From Dipylidium caninum (lineage: Eukaryota; Platyhelminthes; Cestoda; Cyclophyllidea; Dipylidiidae): 64,000 nucleotides of DNA. The number at the start of each line of letters is the position of its first letter. The first letter of the stretch is position 1. The position numbers and the translations under genes were made by a program. The stretch covers positions 62,001-126,000 of the forward strand of contig QEYB01000646.1 in the NCBI GenBank assembly GCA_017562135.1, in the 5' to 3' direction. Shown here piece after piece: positions 63,201-64,000 of the stretch. Under the pieces are notes generated by a model. That model was not told the origin of the DNA. It made no database searches and saw nothing but the letters and a program-made list of their open reading frames with translations.

Positions 63201-64000
63201 CAATAACGCGAGTTCCAGCTAAGTGCGTTCGATAACGGGGCGGTGTAAGAAGGTGGCAAGATCAATAAGCGAATATAGTAGCATGCAGGCAGAAAATGTA
63301 TTTAAATTGATTTACACAAATATCGTGAGTGACCTTGGTTGTGTCATAAAACAACACAGTAATAACAATCAGTGCAGACAGCAGGGACAGCACTTTGAGA
63401 TGACAAATCGGACGGTTGTGAGGAGAGGCGCGGAGTGGGACAATGGGGACCCACACTCTACCGACCAGTGCCGTTTGTTCCTGTCACGGACGGGATGGGA
63501 AGGCGAGAGCCCCATACCAAAGTTGACCTCACCTGACCACTCTGGGATCCATCTAAGCAGACAAGCCAACTTATAATTTTTCATCCATTGGAACGTTGCG
63601 TATACAAAGTGCGTGGAAAGCACAACTCAGACCAAATGCATGGGAGCAGAACGCGCCCTTTATGGTACGTGAATTAATTGCAGTCCATCGCATCGGAGCC
63701 GAGGTGTTGGTGAAAGAGACCTGAGACCCATGCAGTGTCTGTGACTAGGCAGAGACACGCATCGTCTCGGCTGGAACGGGGACTGGAGGTTGTCCGTTGT
63801 GGGGTGACGCAGGCTAGGAGCCAGCTGTCTCGTCTCATGGAGAACATTTGCGCTTGGTTTCTGACAACGTGCCGTGCATTAAGTCGGGCCCGAGTTGGTT
63901 TCCCACAAACAGACCAACTGCGGAGCCATTACTAAAAGCCCCTTGGTAGGGCTCAGCACTACGGTAGACGAGTTTATGTCCAAGGGGGATCATGGCTTGG
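57217..64000. other. 6.8-kb region with no recognised gene
   Basis: AT-rich to about 59200, then mixed. Short open frames at 58573-58761 and 58779-59048 match no family I know and lack clear splice partners. Features seen: (CA)n at about 59718-59736, CCTCCTCGG-type repeats at about 60035-60075 resembling those at 46180-46260, poly-G near 59525 and scattered TAATTA motifs. No tRNA, rRNA or transposon was identified. Confidence 0.45.

Overview
This is a eukaryotic, animal-type nuclear window. Genes are split by many introns, noncoding DNA is rich in microsatellites (CA/GT, GGC, GGCR), and every recognisable gene is a conserved animal family. The gene models contain an unusual class of canonical introns only 34-43 nt long beside introns of 0.9-1.4 kb, and several first coding exons begin right at a splice-acceptor-like AG. 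Together this suggests a flatworm (Platyhelminthes), plausibly a tapeworm. That placement is inference from gene style, not from a database match. All models below were built by eye from reading frame, splice phase and remembered family sequences.

Layout. (1) 2.8-5.3 kb, +: an intronless protein with four pairs of C2H2 zinc fingers. (2) 5.3-13.5 kb: a gene-poor, repeat-rich stretch. (3) 13.5-14.4 kb, -: a 283-aa protein that is a diverged partial paralogue of the finger protein and has no fingers. (4) 15.7-18.8 kb, +: UBE2J1, the tail-anchored ER ubiquitin-conjugating enzyme, with an apparent one-base deletion in exon 3. (5) 21.2-29.9 kb, +: ARID2, the DNA-binding subunit of the PBAF SWI/SNF remodeller, 11 exons, with no recognisable RFX domain. 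(6) 33.2-38.5 kb, -: a TCP11-family gene, 9 exons.

(7) 40.2-50.5 kb: an actin cluster arranged + + - -. Two intronless actins (40.2 and 50.5 kb) sit in the arms of an inverted repeat of about 1.85 kb. The 6.5-kb spacer holds a strongly reduced actin-like gene and a standard 376-codon actin with one intron. The 40.2-kb actin is a mosaic of the other two actins with private changes in the DNase-I loop and subdomain 4. (8) 52.8-55.3 kb, +: GAS8/DRC4, a ciliary nexin-dynein regulatory complex subunit with no ATG in its first recognisable exon. (9) 55.8-57.2 kb: convergent SF3B5 (+) and a probable mitochondrial ribosomal protein S15 gene (-). (10) 57.2-64.0 kb: no gene recognised.

The genes form no single pathway. 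Regulation of gene expression (finger protein, ARID2, SF3B5), ER protein quality control (UBE2J1), cilia/sperm-type functions (GAS8, TCP11) and cytoskeleton (actins) lie side by side. The most unusual parts are the actin cluster and the zinc-finger/finger-less paralogue pair.
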